Assembly: GCA_003576905.1 (NCBI GenBank)
Contig: QEVG01000042.1
Location: forward strand, 1-32,961
DNA: 32,961 bases
Origin: Planctomycetota bacterium
GTDB lineage: Bacteria > Planctomycetota > Phycisphaerae > UBA1845 > UTPLA1
Direction: 5' to 3'
Numbering within the stretch: position 1 is the first letter of the stretch; every line of letters starts with the position of its first letter. The position numbers and the translations under genes were made by a program. Under the pieces are notes generated by a model that worked only from the letters and a program-made list of their open reading frames with translations, searched no databases and was not told the origin of the DNA. Positions 31,204 through 32,961 of the stretch are shown piece by piece.

Positions 31204-31745
31204 TTTCCCTCCCCAGTACATTGTGCTTTCGGCTGGAATTATTCTTGCGGTGAACGAGGTCGGGGCAAGCGATGCGTGCGGTTTCGACTACGTTTCAAGG
31301 GACCTGGCGTCCGTAACGGCCCGGAGGGCCGCAGTCTGGAAGGTGCGGAGCGGACAGTGAACTCGGCTCTCAGGGCAACCGAAAAATAAAAGGGGGGCAG
31401 GTCAACCGGACCACCGAAGGAAGGACGGAAAAGCAAATACGTCGGCCGTGTCCGCTGCCAGCGGTTCCTGGGCGGATTGCTCCGCCATTACTACCGCGCC
31501 GCCTGAGTTGACCACCCGAAAGACCGGCTGCGAATGACGGCTCGAATCCGATTCGAGTACAATGCTGCTGCGCCCCGGCATAGCTTCGCGGTGTCTCCGC
31601 TTGCTGTCTCGAGTCATTTTCGCGGGCGAGCATCCAAATGATGACGGCTTCATGGTGGAATTGGAAGCCCTGCGACATTCTGGACCCGCTCTCGTGGACC
31701 CGCGCGAGACGGCCAACGTGGTTGCATCAAACTCTATTTGTGATA
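31204..31745. other. 542-base stretch without a recognisable gene
   Basis: Several short frames cross this stretch on both strands, but none has a ribosome site together with a family motif. A minus-strand frame ending 'SFLRWSG' at 31402 and a plus-strand frame at 31562 were considered and not accepted. The G-rich run followed by CAGGTCA near 31393-31405 resembles ends of some insertion sequences, but no partner end or transposase is present. Confidence 0.3.
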
Positions 31746-32118
31746 TTACCCGCCCGGAAAATGTTTGCGGATCGCAGCATCCGCTAGCATCTTAAGAAGT
31801 TCGACAGATGCCGACGCAAACCCCTGCTCTTTGATGCTGGCGATGACCTCATCCCAGATGCGAGGGTTACGAATCTTGTCGAGAAACTCATGACCCTGCC
31901 ACGTCAGATCAAAGGGGCGAACGTATATAACGCGATCACTGGTGCTGGACCTGACCGGTTCACAACGAAGATATCCCGCATCATGGAGCAAGACGAGATG
32001 GTACTTGATCACATCCTCCTCAAACCCTGGGATGGGAGGAACATCCACATGTTTTGAATCAAGCCTTTTCGTCAAAAAAGAACAGCAACTTTCGGACGAG
32101 TTCCCAATCCCGCTTCAT
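31746..32118 (-). pseudogene. DUF2513-family gene with a single-base frameshift near its 5' end
   Basis: From the ATG at 32118 (GGAG nine bases upstream) the frame reads 'MKRDWELVRKLLFFFDEKA', the usual start of DUF2513 proteins, and hits TGA at 32059-32061. One base away, another frame continues in register with 'DSKHVDVPPIPGFEEDVIKY', 'AGYLRCEPVRSSTSDRVIYV', 'FDLTWQGHEFLDKIRN' and on to TAA at 31746. Skipping the extra T after GCT joins both parts into a normal-length protein of about 123 residues. The family is small, of unknown function, and often near phage or mobile genes. The lesion is either a real frameshift or a sequencing error; the rest of the gene is otherwise intact. Confidence 0.8.
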
Positions 32119-32719
32119 GGATGACCACTCCGGTTCCGTTTATGCGCTGCCTAAATGATTAGGCCAATCCGTCTCGCAGTTGGTGAGGTCTCTGCAGGGC
32201 GCAACAATCTTCTCCGAGGGGGCCAACAAATCAAGCCGGGCCATTCGATTTCGACGGGACGGCAGAGCCACCAGCCTCCCACTCCCACTCCCACGCCTAC
32301 CGGCTCCTAGCGGAATTTTTTTCGCCTCTCCCATACTCGTTCTGTTACCTCCGGCATTGACTCCGGCCCTGGCGGCGCTGACCGTTCGGAACAGTCACCT
32401 ATTACTGACGTTTTCGGGGTTCTTGCCACCTTCGTCAATGCTCGCGCCGGACCGTTCCGGAAGCTATTCACCATTGCCATGATCCCGTTTTCACCCCCGG
32501 CGCGTCAACTCTTTTCGCGCGCGGGCGTCCGGGCCCCGCCCTGTTCGACAGGCTCGGGCGCGGGGTGTTGCGCGTCCCCGCCGTAAGGGCAGTCTGTTTC
32601 CTCCCTGCCCCCTGGCCCCCGCCCCGCACAGCCCCGAGCACCAGCGAGCGGGGATTCCCGGCGCGACCGTGCCACACACGCTGTCACTCGCCCAGTGCCT
32701 CCGACCCCCGCCCTCTCCC

Positions 32720-32751
32720 GGTCCCGAAGGGACCGCGCATGCGGTTTTTTT
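32720..32751 (+). terminator. Intrinsic terminator-like hairpins with T-run
   Basis: A GGTCCC-GAA-GGGACC hairpin (32720-32734) overlaps a second one, ACCGC-GCAT-GCGGT (32732-32745), whose stem runs straight into seven Ts (32745-32751). This is a plausible plus-strand intrinsic terminator. The nearest plus-strand gene ends 2.5 kb upstream, so it may end an unseen RNA or be part of the repeat region. Confidence 0.4.
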
Positions 32752-32752
32752 G

Positions 32753-32773
32753 TTCCCTGTTCCCTGTTCCCTT
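32753..32773. repeat. TTCCCTG short tandem repeat (three 7-base units)
   Basis: Two perfect units and a third with one end change follow the T-run of the terminator-like hairpin. Such CAGGGAA/TTCCCTG arrays occur in many planctomycete and cyanobacterial intergenic regions, to my recollection, and have no known function. Confidence 0.6.
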
Positions 32774-32887
32774 CTTGAATGTTCGACGTTTCGCGCCCGC
32801 GCACACCACTCTTCGTGCCTCCGTGTCTTTCGCGACCCCCGTTTCGACGTTTCAAGAAGGCGCGCACGGCGAGCAAGGAGGAAGGTC

Positions 32888-32961
32888 ATAACCCGCGAGA
32901 ACGAGCCGGCGATCGCGCGGACGCCCCCGCGCCGCTCGCCCCGCCCGCTCCGCGCCCGGAG
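32888..32961 (+). CDS. Possible start of a gene running off the right edge (ATA start)
   Basis: A near-perfect ribosome site, AAGGAGG at 32875-32881, is followed six bases later by ATA at 32888 and a frame open to the window end ('TRENEPAIARTPPRRS'). No ATG, GTG or TTG lies at the right distance. Either the start codon is a rare ATA, or an ATG has mutated or been misread, or the site is fortuitous. The visible part is Pro/Arg-rich and unrecognisable. Confidence 0.2.
   Translation, partial: MTRENEPAIARTPPRRSPRPLRAR

Larger units (their letters stand above)
32119..32961. other. Gene-poor right end rich in short dispersed repeats
   Basis: No supported gene lies here except a possible start at the very edge. 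The stretch contains three short sequences of kinds I remember as common dispersed repeats in environmental genomes: TTCGACAGGCTCGGG (32544-32558), TTCCCTG three times (32753-32773) and CTTCGTGCCTCCGTGTCTTT (32811-32830). On the minus strand they read as the familiar spurious peptides 'PEPVEQ', 'REQGTGN' and 'KTRRHEE'. Confidence 0.5.

Noticed and set aside
31393-31405. G-run plus CAGGTCA resembling an insertion sequence end
   Set aside because: No partner inverted repeat, target duplication or transposase is present within the window.

Overview
The window is about 33 kb of GC-rich bacterial chromosome with dense, often overlapping genes. Several traits point to a planctomycete, perhaps a Phycisphaerae-like lineage: secreted proteins that open with the 'IYVDDDAPSGG' beta-helix signature, thrombospondin type 3 calcium repeats, dockerin-like C-termini, a PEP-CTERM protein, a Kdo transferase and an rpoN gene. 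The lineage is an inference from protein style; no rRNA, tRNA or CRISPR array was seen.

Region 1 (1-12471, + strand) is a Wzx/Wzy-type exopolysaccharide cluster. In order it holds an outer-membrane export protein (OPX/Wza, 5' end unresolved), a Wzz/GumC-type chain-length protein, a CpsD-like ATPase that has lost its P-loop lysine, an O-antigen ligase/polymerase, a Wzx-type flippase, a GT2-GT4 fusion glycosyltransferase, a GT4 glycosyltransferase, a WecG/TagA-type glycosyltransferase and a membrane sugar-phosphate transferase that would start the repeat unit on the lipid carrier. Spacings are short, and a hairpin precedes each of two genes.

Region 2 (12508-15733, - strand) reads rpoN, mobA, a YfcE-type phosphoesterase and then a decayed gene carrying two in-frame stops where tryptophan codons are expected. 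Region 3 (16257-22930) carries an AspT/YidE-type transporter, a YgbA-type cysteine-rich protein, a DPP-IV-like lipoprotein peptidase, a 28-residue membrane peptide behind a good promoter, a SEC-C zinc-motif protein and waaA (Kdo transferase).

Region 4 (23179-31203) encodes secreted surface proteins. Two neighbouring genes each carry seven FG-GAP-like repeats (probably seven-bladed propellers) and a dockerin-like end; the larger one adds a beta-helix and thrombospondin type 3 repeats. A PEP-CTERM protein and a lipoprotein esterase follow and overlap tail to tail. The larger propeller gene is flanked by waaA and by a displaced second waaA 3' end that shares 71 identical bases with it, which suggests insertion, recombination or an assembly join.

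Region 5 (31204-32961) is gene-poor. It holds a frameshifted DUF2513 gene, an orphan terminator-like hairpin and short oligonucleotide repeats of kinds that are common in environmental genomes. A possible gene start lies at the right edge.
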